Positions 6,160 to 13,918 of a stretch of DNA of 20,800 nucleotides are shown here, in pieces. The notes under the pieces were generated by a model. It had not been told where the DNA came from, made no database searches, and saw nothing but the letters and a program-made list of their open reading frames with translations. Origin of the DNA: Flavobacteriaceae bacterium (lineage in GTDB: Bacteria; Bacteroidota; Bacteroidia; Flavobacteriales; Flavobacteriaceae); the NCBI GenBank assembly GCA_947458575.1, contig CANHBE010000016.1, positions 1 to 20,800 on the forward strand, written 5' to 3'. Each line of letters starts with the position of its first letter. Position 1 is the stretch's first letter. The position numbers were made by a program, and so were the translations under genes.

Positions 6160-8931
6160 CTAACGAAATAAATTCTTGTCGAAGACCATTCTGATCGCGT
6201 CGGCATGTCGTCTTCTATCTCGTGTGTGACTTCCGGCTGCTGGTGCTGCATAGGCCTTTAAAGAAGCCAAACGCCATGGCACCAAATCAAAATTCATGAG
6301 CATAAAACTGTATGCGCCCATGTTTTTTGGTTCTTCCTGTGCCCAAACATAATCGTCAGCATTCGGGTAGCTTTTTATAACCGCCGTGAGCTGATCAATT
6401 GGCAATGGAAACAACTGCTCGATGCGCACCAAAGCCACATCATTGCGTTTGAGGTTTTCGCGCTCAACCTTGATATCGTAATAGAATTTTCCGGTACAGA
6501 ACACCACTGTTTTAACCTTCTTTTTATCTACAGTATGGTCATCAATCACTTCTTGAAAACTGCCATTGTATAGTTCTTCGCGAGTAGAGACACATTCCGG
6601 ATGACGCAACAAACTCTTCGGTGAGAATACTACAAGAGGTTTGCGAAACTTGGTTTTCATCTGGCGTCGCAATAAATGGAAGAAATTTGCCGGTGTGGTA
6701 CAATCCGCTACATACATATTATGACGAGCACAAAGTTGTAAGTAGCGCTCCATACGGGCTGAGGAATGTTCCGCGCCTTGACCCTCGTATCCGTGAGGGA
6801 GCAACAAAACTATTCCGTTCTGGTTGTTCCATTTGTCTTCACCGCAAGAAATGTACTGGTCGATCATGATTTGCGCACCATTGGAAAAATCTCCGAACTG
6901 CGCTTCCCAAATCGTGAGCGCATTCGGATTAGCGAGAGCATAGCCGTAATCAAAACCTAAGACGCCGTATTCTGAAAGAAACGAGTTAAAAATATTAAAT
7001 TTTCCTTTTTTGTCTTTTAAGGCATTAAGCAATATCACCTCTTCTTCGCTATCTTCTACTTTCACTACAGCATGACGGTGTGAGAATGTTCCGCGCTCTA
7101 CGTCTTGCCCTGAAATACGCACGTCGTAGCCCTCGGTAAGCAAAGTTCCGTATGCTAAAGTTTCAGCTGTTCCCCAATCGATAACATCGTTGTCGTACAT
7201 CGTTTTGCGGTCAGTGACAATCTTGTTGATTTTGCTGATAAATTTTTTATCGGATGGCAAGGTGGAGATTGTCTCTAAAATACCGTCAAGTTTTTTCTGG
7301 TTGAATTTGGTATCGACTTTCTTGAGCATTTCATCGTCTGACACCTGAACGAAGCCTTTCCACTCATCTTGCAAAAACGGCTTGATAATCGTTTTGTCTT
7401 TCTTGCGCGATTCTTGTAAATTTTCGTCAAGTTTTGCTTTGTATTCGTTCTCAATTTTGTTCAAATATGCCGCGTCAACTATGCCTGCTGTAATCAGTTT
7501 CTCCGCGTAGATTTCTCTTGGATTTTTGTGACGGGCGATGATTTTGTACAAAACCGGCTGAGTGAAACGCGGCTCATCACCTTCGTTATGCCCGTATTTT
7601 CTGTAGCCGAGCAAATCGATAAATACATCGCGACCAAATTCCATACGGAAATCGAGAGCAAACAGCATCGCATGAACCACTGCTTCGGTATCATCAGCGT
7701 TCACGTGAAGCACCGGCGACAATGTCACTTTCGCTATATCAGTACAGTACGTTGAGGAACGTGCATCGAGGTAATTCGTAGTAAAACCAACTTGGTTGTT
7801 GATGACGATATGGATGGTTCCTCCTGTTTTGTATCCGTCAAGTTGGGCCATCTGAATGATTTCATAAACAATACCTTGACCTGCAACGGCGGCATCTCCG
7901 TGAACCGCAATTGGCAGCACTTTAGAGAAATCATCGGGAAAATATTTGTCTTGTTTAGCACGTGCAATACCTTCAATCACAGCTCCGACCGTTTCCAAGT
8001 GCGAAGGATTCGGTGCCAAATTCACGTTGATTTTCTTCCCAGATGCTGATTTTCTCTCAGCGGTCAATCCCAAATGGTATTTCACATCACCGTCGAAATA
8101 TTCTTTGTCGTAGTCTTTGCCATCGAATTCAGAAAAAATGTCTTGTGTCGCTTTCCCGAAAATATTGGCTAGCGTATTTAAGCGACCTCGGTGTGCCATA
8201 CCCATCACGAAATGCTCCACGCCTTTTTCGGCTGCAGCCTCTATGACAGCGTCCAAGGCGGGAATCAAACTTTCGCCTCCTTCCAACGAGAAACGCTTTT
8301 GTCCGACATACTTGGTGTGCAGAAAGTTCTCAAAAGACACAGCCTCATTGAGTTTACCTAAAATGTGTTTTTTCTGATCGGGTGTAAAATCCGGCTGGTT
8401 GTCGTTTCGATTGATGCGATCTTGTACCCAATTCACAAAAATTGGGTTTTCCATGTGCATATATTCGATTCCAATGTGCTGACAGTAAATTTTTTGCAGA
8501 TGCGTCAGAATTTGACTCAAGGTAGAAGGCTGTTTACCTAAAACTTTTGCCGCATCAAAAACCGTATCCAAATCCGATTTTGACAGACCGAAGTGCTCGA
8601 TATCAAGATTAGGAAAATATTCGCGGCGTTCACGCACCGGATTCGTTTTGGTAAACAAATGCCCTCTGGTTCGGTAGCCATCAATGAGTTTTAAGACATT
8701 AAATTCTTTGAGAATCTTTTCAGAGGCGGCTCCATTCTCAACAGAATGCGATGCCATTTCAGCCATATAATTTGCGGCCTGTTCTCCGTTGTAGGTCGAC
8801 ATTCCAAAATCAAAACCTTGAAAGAAACTTCTCCAACTCGGTTCGACACTATCGGGATTTTGTATATATTGATCGTATAAATCGGCGAAAAATTGGGTGT
8901 GCGCTGCGTTTAAAAAGGAAAACCTATCCAT
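6160..8931 (-). CDS. sucA: 2-oxoglutarate dehydrogenase E1 component (thiamine diphosphate-dependent)
   Basis: SucA decarboxylates 2-oxoglutarate and passes the succinyl group to the lipoyl arm of SucB. The protein has 923 residues, as expected for bacterial E1o (about 900-960). The N-terminus (MDRFSFLNAAHTQFFADLYD) carries the short segment that precedes the catalytic core in E1o. Family motifs include G-M-A-H-R-G-R-L-N with H247, and G-D-A-A-V-A-G-Q-G with D346, which with N378-N379 (V-I-N-N-Q-V-G-F) forms the thiamine diphosphate and Mg binding motif. H-S-S-A-R-M-E-R lies at 722-729 in the transketolase-like C-terminal part. It ends R-R-R-H-A-D-A-I-R-M-V-F-D-K-N-L-F-R. It is the first gene of sucAB and diverges from the outer-membrane gene at 9044. 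A perfect -7 box lies about 40 nt upstream. The frame is intact. Confidence 0.97.
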   Translation of the reverse strand: MDRFSFLNAAHTQFFADLYDQYIQNPDSVEPSWRSFFQGFDFGMSTYNGEQAANYMAEMASHSVENGAASEKILKEFNVLKLIDGYRTRGHLFTKTNPVRERREYFPNLDIEHFGLSKSDLDTVFDAAKVLGKQPSTLSQILTHLQKIYCQHIGIEYMHMENPIFVNWVQDRINRNDNQPDFTPDQKKHILGKLNEAVSFENFLHTKYVGQKRFSLEGGESLIPALDAVIEAAAEKGVEHFVMGMAHRGRLNTLANIFGKATQDIFSEFDGKDYDKEYFDGDVKYHLGLTAERKSASGKKINVNLAPNPSHLETVGAVIEGIARAKQDKYFPDDFSKVLPIAVHGDAAVAGQGIVYEIIQMAQLDGYKTGGTIHIVINNQVGFTTNYLDARSSTYCTDIAKVTLSPVLHVNADDTEAVVHAMLFALDFRMEFGRDVFIDLLGYRKYGHNEGDEPRFTQPVLYKIIARHKNPREIYAEKLITAGIVDAAYLNKIENEYKAKLDENLQESRKKDKTIIKPFLQDEWKGFVQVSDDEMLKKVDTKFNQKKLDGILETISTLPSDKKFISKINKIVTDRKTMYDNDVIDWGTAETLAYGTLLTEGYDVRISGQDVERGTFSHRHAVVKVEDSEEEVILLNALKDKKGKFNIFNSFLSEYGVLGFDYGYALANPNALTIWEAQFGDFSNGAQIMIDQYISCGEDKWNNQNGIVLLLPHGYEGQGAEHSSARMERYLQLCARHNMYVADCTTPANFFHLLRRQMKTKFRKPLVVFSPKSLLRHPECVSTREELYNGSFQEVIDDHTVDKKKVKTVVFCTGKFYYDIKVERENLKRNDVALVRIEQLFPLPIDQLTAVIKSYPNADDYVWAQEEPKNMGAYSFMLMNFDLVPWRLASLKAYAAPAAGSHTRDRRRHADAIRMVFDKNLFR

Positions 8932-8969
8932 AGCTTCAATTGAAAGTCTTGATTTTTAAAAATGTTAGG

Positions 8970-8977
8970 CAAAAGTA
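8970..8977 (-). promoter_or_regulatory. Predicted -7 promoter box for sucAB
   Basis: On the minus strand TACTTTTG, in the context TTGTACTTTTGC, is a perfect TAnnTTTG match in the 112-nt intergenic region, 38 nt before the sucA ATG. No convincing TTG appears at the -33 spacing. Confidence 0.5.
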
Positions 8978-9043
8978 CAACAAAACACATAACATCTTAA
9001 TTATTTTGGATACTTTTAAGCTTTATCAAAAAAACCATTTTCA

Positions 9044-9583
9044 ATGAAAAAAAAATGTTGCTATAATGACTGTTATAAATTTGTTTTCCTAACTATTTTA
9101 TTTGGGTTCAGTTCGGTGATTTCAGCTCAACAAAAGGCAGGTAATGATTTTTGGAAAAACGTGCAGTTTGGAGGAGGACTGGGTTTAAGTGTTGGTTCCG
9201 GATTTACAAACATTGCTGTAGCGCCGAGTGCCATATACAATTTCAACGAAGTTTTTGCTGCCGGCGTTGGGTTACAGGGCAGTTATGTTAAGGTTGACGA
9301 TCGCGATATCCGATACAAATCCTACATATATGGCGGTAGTTTGATTGGTTTAGTCAATCCAATAGAACAGTTTCAACTGTCAGCCGAACTAGAACAGCTC
9401 AGAATAAACCAGGAGTTTACTGGTACAACCCTCAAAAATAATTTTTGGAACACCGCTTTGTTTCTTGGCGCCGGATATTATACGGGAAATGTAACTGTTG
9501 GGGTTCGGTACAATGTCTTGTTTAACCGAGATGATCTTGCTTATAATGAAGCTGTTATGCCTTTTGTCAGAGTCTTCTTCTAA
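9044..9583 (+). CDS. Small predicted outer-membrane beta-barrel protein
   Basis: This 179-residue protein has a signal peptide with a hydrophobic core (F-V-F-L-T-I-L-F-G-F) cleaved near S-A-Q (about residue 29). The rest alternates glycine-rich and aromatic short strands (V-Q-F-G-G-G-L-G-L-S-V-G-S-G-F, A-A-G-V-G-L-Q-G-S-Y, A-L-F-L-G-A-G-Y-Y-T-G-N-V-T-V-G-V-R-Y-N) and ends P-F-V-R-V-F-F. A terminal aromatic is typical of outer-membrane barrels. The size suits an eight-stranded barrel. No known function is recognised. I recall small proteins beside flavobacterial sucA sometimes being labelled alpha-ketoglutarate decarboxylase; nothing here supports an enzyme, and such a label would come from the neighbour. 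It is divergent from sucA. An imperfect -7 box (TACTTTTA at 9011) lies upstream. No clear terminator follows. Confidence 0.75.
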   Translation: MKKKCCYNDCYKFVFLTILFGFSSVISAQQKAGNDFWKNVQFGGGLGLSVGSGFTNIAVAPSAIYNFNEVFAAGVGLQGSYVKVDDRDIRYKSYIYGGSLIGLVNPIEQFQLSAELEQLRINQEFTGTTLKNNFWNTALFLGAGYYTGNVTVGVRYNVLFNRDDLAYNEAVMPFVRVFF

Positions 9584-9644
9584 TTTTACCTTTAACAGAA
9601 ATTACAGAAATTCTGCATTGAACAACTACTTCGACTTGCTATTT

Positions 9645-9673
9645 TTGAGAATCAAATTACTCGAGAACATTTG
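9645..9673 (+). promoter_or_regulatory. Candidate promoter for the glycine-rich exported protein
   Basis: TTG at 9645-9647 and AACATTTG at 9666-9673 (one mismatch to TAnnTTTG) are spaced by 18 nt, within the flavobacterial range. The ATG at 9712 follows after 38 nt. The region also holds the tandem ACAGAAATT ACAGAAATT at 9597-9614, whose role is unclear. Confidence 0.35.
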
Positions 9674-9711
9674 AACAAAAAAAATTATCAACGCCATTTA
9701 AATTATGTCTT

Positions 9712-10455
9712 ATGAAAAAAATTATCTTCAGCTTAACAGCTACAGTGCTTGCAATGACAAATTCTATTTGTCAATCAAACAACCCTCACAATCAAGTTGG
9801 AATTGATGTGGTAAATGTCGCCAAACACATTTATCAAGATTATACCGATGGAAAAATCAAAGAAGTTACGGAAAGCACATTCAATTATTACCACGAAAAA
9901 TACCTTTCTTCTTATCAAAAACCGAGTTTTGAAAATTTCAATGTCATCTTTGATCAATTGAAAAAGGCTGATAATTCTTCTGTTATAAAAAATGCAGCCT
10001 ATTCCGACATAGGAACTGCATTTTTGAAGAAAACATTAGAAAATTACAGCATTACAAAATTAGTAGATGAAGTAAACGCAAGCAAATTACCAGAAACTGA
10101 AAAAGAGAGTATTCTTTGTGTGCTGGCAATTAACTACAATCTAATTAAGCCTCAAGAAGCAAAAAAATTCACCCCTTCGTCAGGAAAAGGTCCAAGCAAC
10201 TCTGCGGAACTCTACATGCAGGACTCTGTAAATTATGATACTTTTTCAAATGGTCCAGCAACAGTACTTTGGGGAGGCTTAGGCTTTATAACCGGTAATT
10301 CATTTTGTGGCTTACCTTGTGGAGTTGTTGGAGGTATAATCGGACTATTGTTCGGCAGTGTATCAGAGAGTAATACTCGAATTACCCCATACGGCGGCTC
10401 GAGTAATTCCGGAGGAGGACCAGGTTCGAGCGGAGGATGGAATCCGCAACCTTAA
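9712..10455 (+). CDS. Exported protein of unknown function with glycine-rich hydrophobic segment
   Basis: I do not recognise this 247-residue protein. A signal peptide covers about 1-21 (MKKIIFSLTATVLAMTNSIC, then Q). The cysteine there does not fit a lipobox well, so signal peptidase I cleavage after Q21 is more likely. Residues 25-155 are polar and look helical, rich in N, K, E and Y. Residues 185-217 form a hydrophobic, glycine-rich segment (W-G-G-L-G-F-I-T-G, then C199-G-L-P-C203-G-V-V-G-G-I-I-G-L-L-F-G) like glycine-zipper membrane segments. The tail (228-247) is Gly/Ser/Pro-rich. A pore-forming, membrane-associated or bacteriocin-like role is conceivable but unproven. A strong hairpin directly after the stop separates it from the DUF5686 gene. 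Confidence 0.7.
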   Translation: MKKIIFSLTATVLAMTNSICQSNNPHNQVGIDVVNVAKHIYQDYTDGKIKEVTESTFNYYHEKYLSSYQKPSFENFNVIFDQLKKADNSSVIKNAAYSDIGTAFLKKTLENYSITKLVDEVNASKLPETEKESILCVLAINYNLIKPQEAKKFTPSSGKGPSNSAELYMQDSVNYDTFSNGPATVLWGGLGFITGNSFCGLPCGVVGGIIGLLFGSVSESNTRITPYGGSSNSGGGPGSSGGWNPQP

Positions 10456-10463
10456 AGACGTAG

Positions 10464-10504
10464 AAAAATCTACAGCATAATATTTACTTATGCTGTAGAT
10501 TTTT
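10464..10504 (+). terminator. 17-bp perfect hairpin terminator, possible attenuator
   Basis: AAAAATCTACAGCATAA (10464-10480) and its exact complement at 10488-10504 flank a 7-nt loop (TATTTAC). The 3' arm ends in a run of five T. It starts 8 nt after the stop of the exported-protein gene and ends 20 nt before the DUF5686 ATG. There is almost no room for a separate downstream promoter, so incomplete termination may set downstream expression. The stem is symmetrical and could act on either strand. Confidence 0.8.
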
Positions 10505-10524
10505 AATTTAAGAACCAAAATAAA

Positions 10525-12924
10525 ATGAAAACAACCATTTTCGTGTGTCTTCTATTTTTTTTGAGCTTTTCAATAAAAGGCCAAGTAAAAGTACGTGGAA
10601 AAGTTATCGACAATAATACACGAGAATCATTGGCTTTTGCAAACATTCAATTCAATCAGGATCCGAATTTAATTGTCACGAGTAATATTGATGGCAATTT
10701 TAATTTCGAAACAACTAAAATGATCACAAAACTGAGGTGCAGTTATGTCGGTTACGAAGCAACTGAAATGACATTTTCTGCAACTGAGTTGATTGAATTA
10801 GAAGTGCAAATGCATCCTAAAAGTACAATACTGAATGAGTTAATTATTACTCAAAAAGAAAATCCAGCTCATGCAATCATACGAAAAGCAATTGCCAATA
10901 AAAAGCGAAATAATCCCGAAAATATTGAGCGTTTTCGATATCAGTGTTACAACAAGATGAATGTAGATCTTGATAAGGATTCTATCTCAAATAAGAAAGT
11001 TAAGTTTGAAGCACAAAAACTGCCTGGAAATCCATTTTTTTTGATGGAAAGTGTCACAACTAGAAAGTACATCGCCCCGAACCATAGTGAAGAAGTTGTC
11101 ATTGCCTCAAGAGTGTCTGGATTAAAAAATCCTTCTTTTGCATCTCTTGCCACTGATATTCAACCATTCGCATTCTATCAAGACAATATCAAGTTGGTGA
11201 ACGCATACTACTTAAACCCAATCAGCAAAGGGAGTTTGAAAAAGTACAAATTTCAATTAGAAGAAACAATCGCAAAGGGCATTGACACTGTTTTTGTCAT
11301 TTCTTTCGAACCACGGCAAAAGAAAACTTTCGATGGTTTAAAAGGAGTTCTTTACATCAATTCAAATCAGTATGCCATTCAAAATGTAATTGCCACTCCA
11401 TTTACAAAGGCAAAGATAAACCTGAAAATCCAGCAACAATATCAATGGGTAGACAATCAATATTGGTTTCCGGAACAATTAAACTACACGCTAACAATTA
11501 GCGATTTCTCAGAATTGAAATTAAAAATGACTATTAATGGAAAGAGCTATATCGACAAAGTGGAACTCAACATACCATTAGACAAAAAAGAATTTTCCTA
11601 CGAGAAAGTTATCATCAGTGAAAACGCGACAATGCGAGACACGGCTTTTTGGAGCAAAGTTCGACATGAAAAGTTAACACAAAAAGAACGCTACACGTAC
11701 CGTTATATGGACAGTCTAGGATTGAAAAAGAACTTCGACGGTTATATGAAAATTTTTGAGAACCTTACCAAAAACAAGGTTTCATATCGTTTTATTGATT
11801 TTGATCTTTCCAAAACGCTGCAAGTAAATAAATATGAAGGAACACGATTAGGAACCGGTATTTATACGAATTCACTTTTATCACAGAAATTTAGCTTTGG
11901 TGGATTTGCCGGATGGGGAACCAAAGATCAGAAATGGAAATATGGAGGTTCTGTTACCTATTTTCTCGATCCAAAAAAAGATTTTTCAATTGGATTAAAG
12001 CACCAAGTTAATTTGATGGAAATTGGCAACTACGGGCTTCGCTCCCATTCGAACAATTTGATGAATCTTAGACCCGTAATTAGCTCTGTTTTCGATGAAA
12101 TAAAACAAAACTCCATGCAATTGCAATTTAGAGGATTTCGTTATTTGACCGGTCAACTTTCATTGAATCAAACGTCTGTTCGCCCGAAATATGAAGGTAT
12201 TCCTGTATTGAATAACATTCCCTTAAACGAATACAAAACGACTGATATTTCATTTTTTGCTCGATATGCTTTTCAAGAAAAAATTTTCAGGACCTTAAAC
12301 TCAAGCACTAGTATGGGTAGTGATTATCCTATTATTTGCCTGCTTGTTACAAAAGGATTTAAGAATCTTTTTGAAAGCGAAATAGAATATACAAAAATCG
12401 AAATGGCAGCGCAACACTCATTCTTTATTAAAAACTTGGGAAAAACAAGTTACAGACTAGAAGCGGGATATATAGATAGGACTTTGCCCGTAGGATTGAT
12501 GTTTACCGGTGAAGGAAGTTTAGATGATGCCAATCCGTTTTTTGTGAAAAATAACTTTCAAACGATGAAACCTTACGAGTTTGTTTCAGATGCCTATTTG
12601 AATTTGTTTTTTTCTCACAGTTTCGGAACATTACTATTTAAGCCGGCATACATTCGTCCAAGTATCAGTATCCATCAAAACATAAGTTGGGGTAAAATGG
12701 ATGGTTCAAAAATGCTATCAGCCATTAAAACTCAATTTGATAGTAAAGAAAATGTGTTTTTAGAAGCGGGCATTCAAGTGGACAATATTCTGAAATTTAA
12801 CATGTTTAACGTGGGATATTTTGGTGTCGGATCGGCAATATTCCACCGATATGGATATTATTCGACGCCAAATTTCAATGACACTTTGGCTTATAAGATT
12901 ACGTTTGACTTTACAATTAATTAG
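10525..12924 (+). CDS. DUF5686 family outer-membrane protein with carboxypeptidase-like regulatory domain
   Basis: This 799-residue protein has a signal peptide (MKTTIFVCLLFFLSFSIKGQ). A carboxypeptidase regulatory-like beta domain covers about 21-95 (V-R-G-K-V-I-D-N-N-T-R-E-S-L-A-F-A-N-I, S-N-I-D-G-N-F, Y-V-G-Y-E). The DUF5686 region follows, opening with N-P-A-H-A-I-I-R-K-A-I-A-N-K and continuing to the end with many amphipathic, aromatic strands (for example G-G-F-A-G-W-G-T-K-D-Q-K-W-K-Y-G-G-S). The family is widespread in Bacteroidota and is thought to form a large outer-membrane barrel with a periplasmic N-terminal domain; its function is not established. Length fits the family and the frame is intact. 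The next gene begins 8 nt after its stop, so the two are very probably co-transcribed. Confidence 0.88.
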   Translation: MKTTIFVCLLFFLSFSIKGQVKVRGKVIDNNTRESLAFANIQFNQDPNLIVTSNIDGNFNFETTKMITKLRCSYVGYEATEMTFSATELIELEVQMHPKSTILNELIITQKENPAHAIIRKAIANKKRNNPENIERFRYQCYNKMNVDLDKDSISNKKVKFEAQKLPGNPFFLMESVTTRKYIAPNHSEEVVIASRVSGLKNPSFASLATDIQPFAFYQDNIKLVNAYYLNPISKGSLKKYKFQLEETIAKGIDTVFVISFEPRQKKTFDGLKGVLYINSNQYAIQNVIATPFTKAKINLKIQQQYQWVDNQYWFPEQLNYTLTISDFSELKLKMTINGKSYIDKVELNIPLDKKEFSYEKVIISENATMRDTAFWSKVRHEKLTQKERYTYRYMDSLGLKKNFDGYMKIFENLTKNKVSYRFIDFDLSKTLQVNKYEGTRLGTGIYTNSLLSQKFSFGGFAGWGTKDQKWKYGGSVTYFLDPKKDFSIGLKHQVNLMEIGNYGLRSHSNNLMNLRPVISSVFDEIKQNSMQLQFRGFRYLTGQLSLNQTSVRPKYEGIPVLNNIPLNEYKTTDISFFARYAFQEKIFRTLNSSTSMGSDYPIICLLVTKGFKNLFESEIEYTKIEMAAQHSFFIKNLGKTSYRLEAGYIDRTLPVGLMFTGEGSLDDANPFFVKNNFQTMKPYEFVSDAYLNLFFSHSFGTLLFKPAYIRPSISIHQNISWGKMDGSKMLSAIKTQFDSKENVFLEAGIQVDNILKFNMFNVGYFGVGSAIFHRYGYYSTPNFNDTLAYKITFDFTIN

Positions 12925-12932
12925 CCGAAATT

Positions 12933-13556
12933 GTGAAACTAGACATCTTTACTTTTTTATCGCTTCTTGCGTCTGTTGGGCTTTACGCACAGACAACTTC
13001 TCAAATTGAATCACTTGTTTTTCGGAAAAATTCAGTCTATATGGTTTGTAGTGGTTCTGTTCAAAAACAAGGCCTGATTGCCGAACATTTCAATATAGCC
13101 GATAAGAACGCAACGCATGTCGGAATCGGAATTGTAGTAGACAACAACTTGCTAATTTACAATGTCAATAATGACTCTGGAGCACATTCTGCATTATCAG
13201 CAGAGAGCTTTAATTCATTTACAGGAGAACGCGATGTGCGGTATTGGAGCATATGGGAGTATAAAGCCACAAAAAAGCAAATTCAAAAATTAGCAACATT
13301 GCTGAAGAATCAACTTACACAAGAGGTTGAATTTGATATGGATTTCGACGTTTCTAATAATAAATTATATTGCTCTGAGTTTTGTCGAAACATTTTATTC
13401 ACTTGGAATCCAAGGGAATTTGCATTCGAATTAACGCAAAAAAAACTAAGCCCTTTTTACATCAGAACTTTAGATCGGGAGACTTTGTTCTATTATCCCG
13501 TTGATTTCTTTCAAGTGAATATCGGCTTCAAAAAAATAGGGGAATCTTATCGTTAA
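12933..13556 (+). CDS. YiiX/YebB-like NlpC/P60-superfamily cysteine hydrolase, exported
   Basis: This 207-residue protein starts at a GTG codon 8 nt after the DUF5686 stop. A signal peptide (MKLDIFTFLSLLASVGLYAQ) directs it to the periplasm. The mature part resembles the YiiX/YebB-like circularly permuted papain-fold family: A-T-H-V-G-I-G-I supplies candidate catalytic H62, and L-Y-C-S-E-F supplies candidate nucleophile C147, followed by aromatic-rich C-terminal strands. In this family histidine precedes cysteine, as seen here. Members are amidases, peptidases or thioesterases acting on cell-wall, lipid or amide bonds; the substrate is unknown. Linkage to a DUF5686 outer-membrane protein suggests an envelope function. 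The gene converges on the next minus-strand gene with only 8 nt between stops. Confidence 0.8.
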   Translation: MKLDIFTFLSLLASVGLYAQTTSQIESLVFRKNSVYMVCSGSVQKQGLIAEHFNIADKNATHVGIGIVVDNNLLIYNVNNDSGAHSALSAESFNSFTGERDVRYWSIWEYKATKKQIQKLATLLKNQLTQEVEFDMDFDVSNNKLYCSEFCRNILFTWNPREFAFELTQKKLSPFYIRTLDRETLFYYPVDFFQVNIGFKKIGESYR

Positions 13557-13564
13557 GCCTTGAC

Positions 13565-13918
13565 TTAGTATCGATTGCGAAACCAAACCTTCATCCATTC
13601 TCTTTTTATAATCAAAAAAGTAACTTGTTCGGCGAGCAAAACCAAATCTGATCCGTCAAGCTGCTTCACTTGGTCTTCCGGAACATCGATAATGTAAAGT
13701 AAGTTCAGATACTCTGCAAATCGATATTGGATCATTCTGTAAATTTTCTCATGCAATTGCAATTTAAGCTCGTGCGGTTTAGTGCTCAGCGGAAAGTCTA
13801 TTCCTTCATTGGCTAAATTAAAATCTTTGTTGATTTGCACAATAAGTTTGGAATATAAGGCTTCCCTTTCTGCTTCCGCAAGTAACAATTCGGTAGATGT
13901 TGGCGCCACAAAATTCAT
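13565..13918 (-). CDS. Small hypothetical protein, coupled to upstream membrane protein gene
   Basis: The product has 117 residues from the ATG at 13918 (MNFVAPTSTELLLAEAERE). That ATG overlaps the TGA of the preceding membrane-protein gene as ATGA, the classic translational-coupling arrangement. An in-frame start 27 nt further upstream (MGSKKVKK) lies inside that gene and is less likely. The sequence looks mostly helical and soluble (E-A-E-R-E-A-L-Y-S-K-L-I-V-Q-I-N-K-D-F, L-K-L-Q-L-H-E-K-I-Y-R-M-I-Q-Y-R-F) and ends W-M-K-V-W-F-R-N-R-Y. It has no signal peptide. I do not recognise a family with confidence. Co-transcription with the prenyl synthase and membrane protein is expected. Confidence 0.72.
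   Translation of the reverse strand: MNFVAPTSTELLLAEAEREALYSKLIVQINKDFNLANEGIDFPLSTKPHELKLQLHEKIYRMIQYRFAEYLNLLYIIDVPEDQVKQLDGSDLVLLAEQVTFLIIKREWMKVWFRNRY

Noticed and set aside
7494..8377. Several 60-86 codon frames overlapping sucA on both strands
   Set aside because: All are shadows of the sucA reading frame, without own start context or domains.
9044..9583. Enzyme annotation (alpha-ketoglutarate decarboxylase) for the small protein beside sucA
   Set aside because: The sequence is a signal peptide plus barrel-like strands with no thiamine diphosphate motif; the true E1 is the neighbouring sucA.
9597..9620. ACAGAAATT direct repeat and CAGAA/TTCTG hairpin after the outer-membrane gene
   Set aside because: The stem is five base pairs with no T-tract, too weak to call a terminator; no further copies seen.
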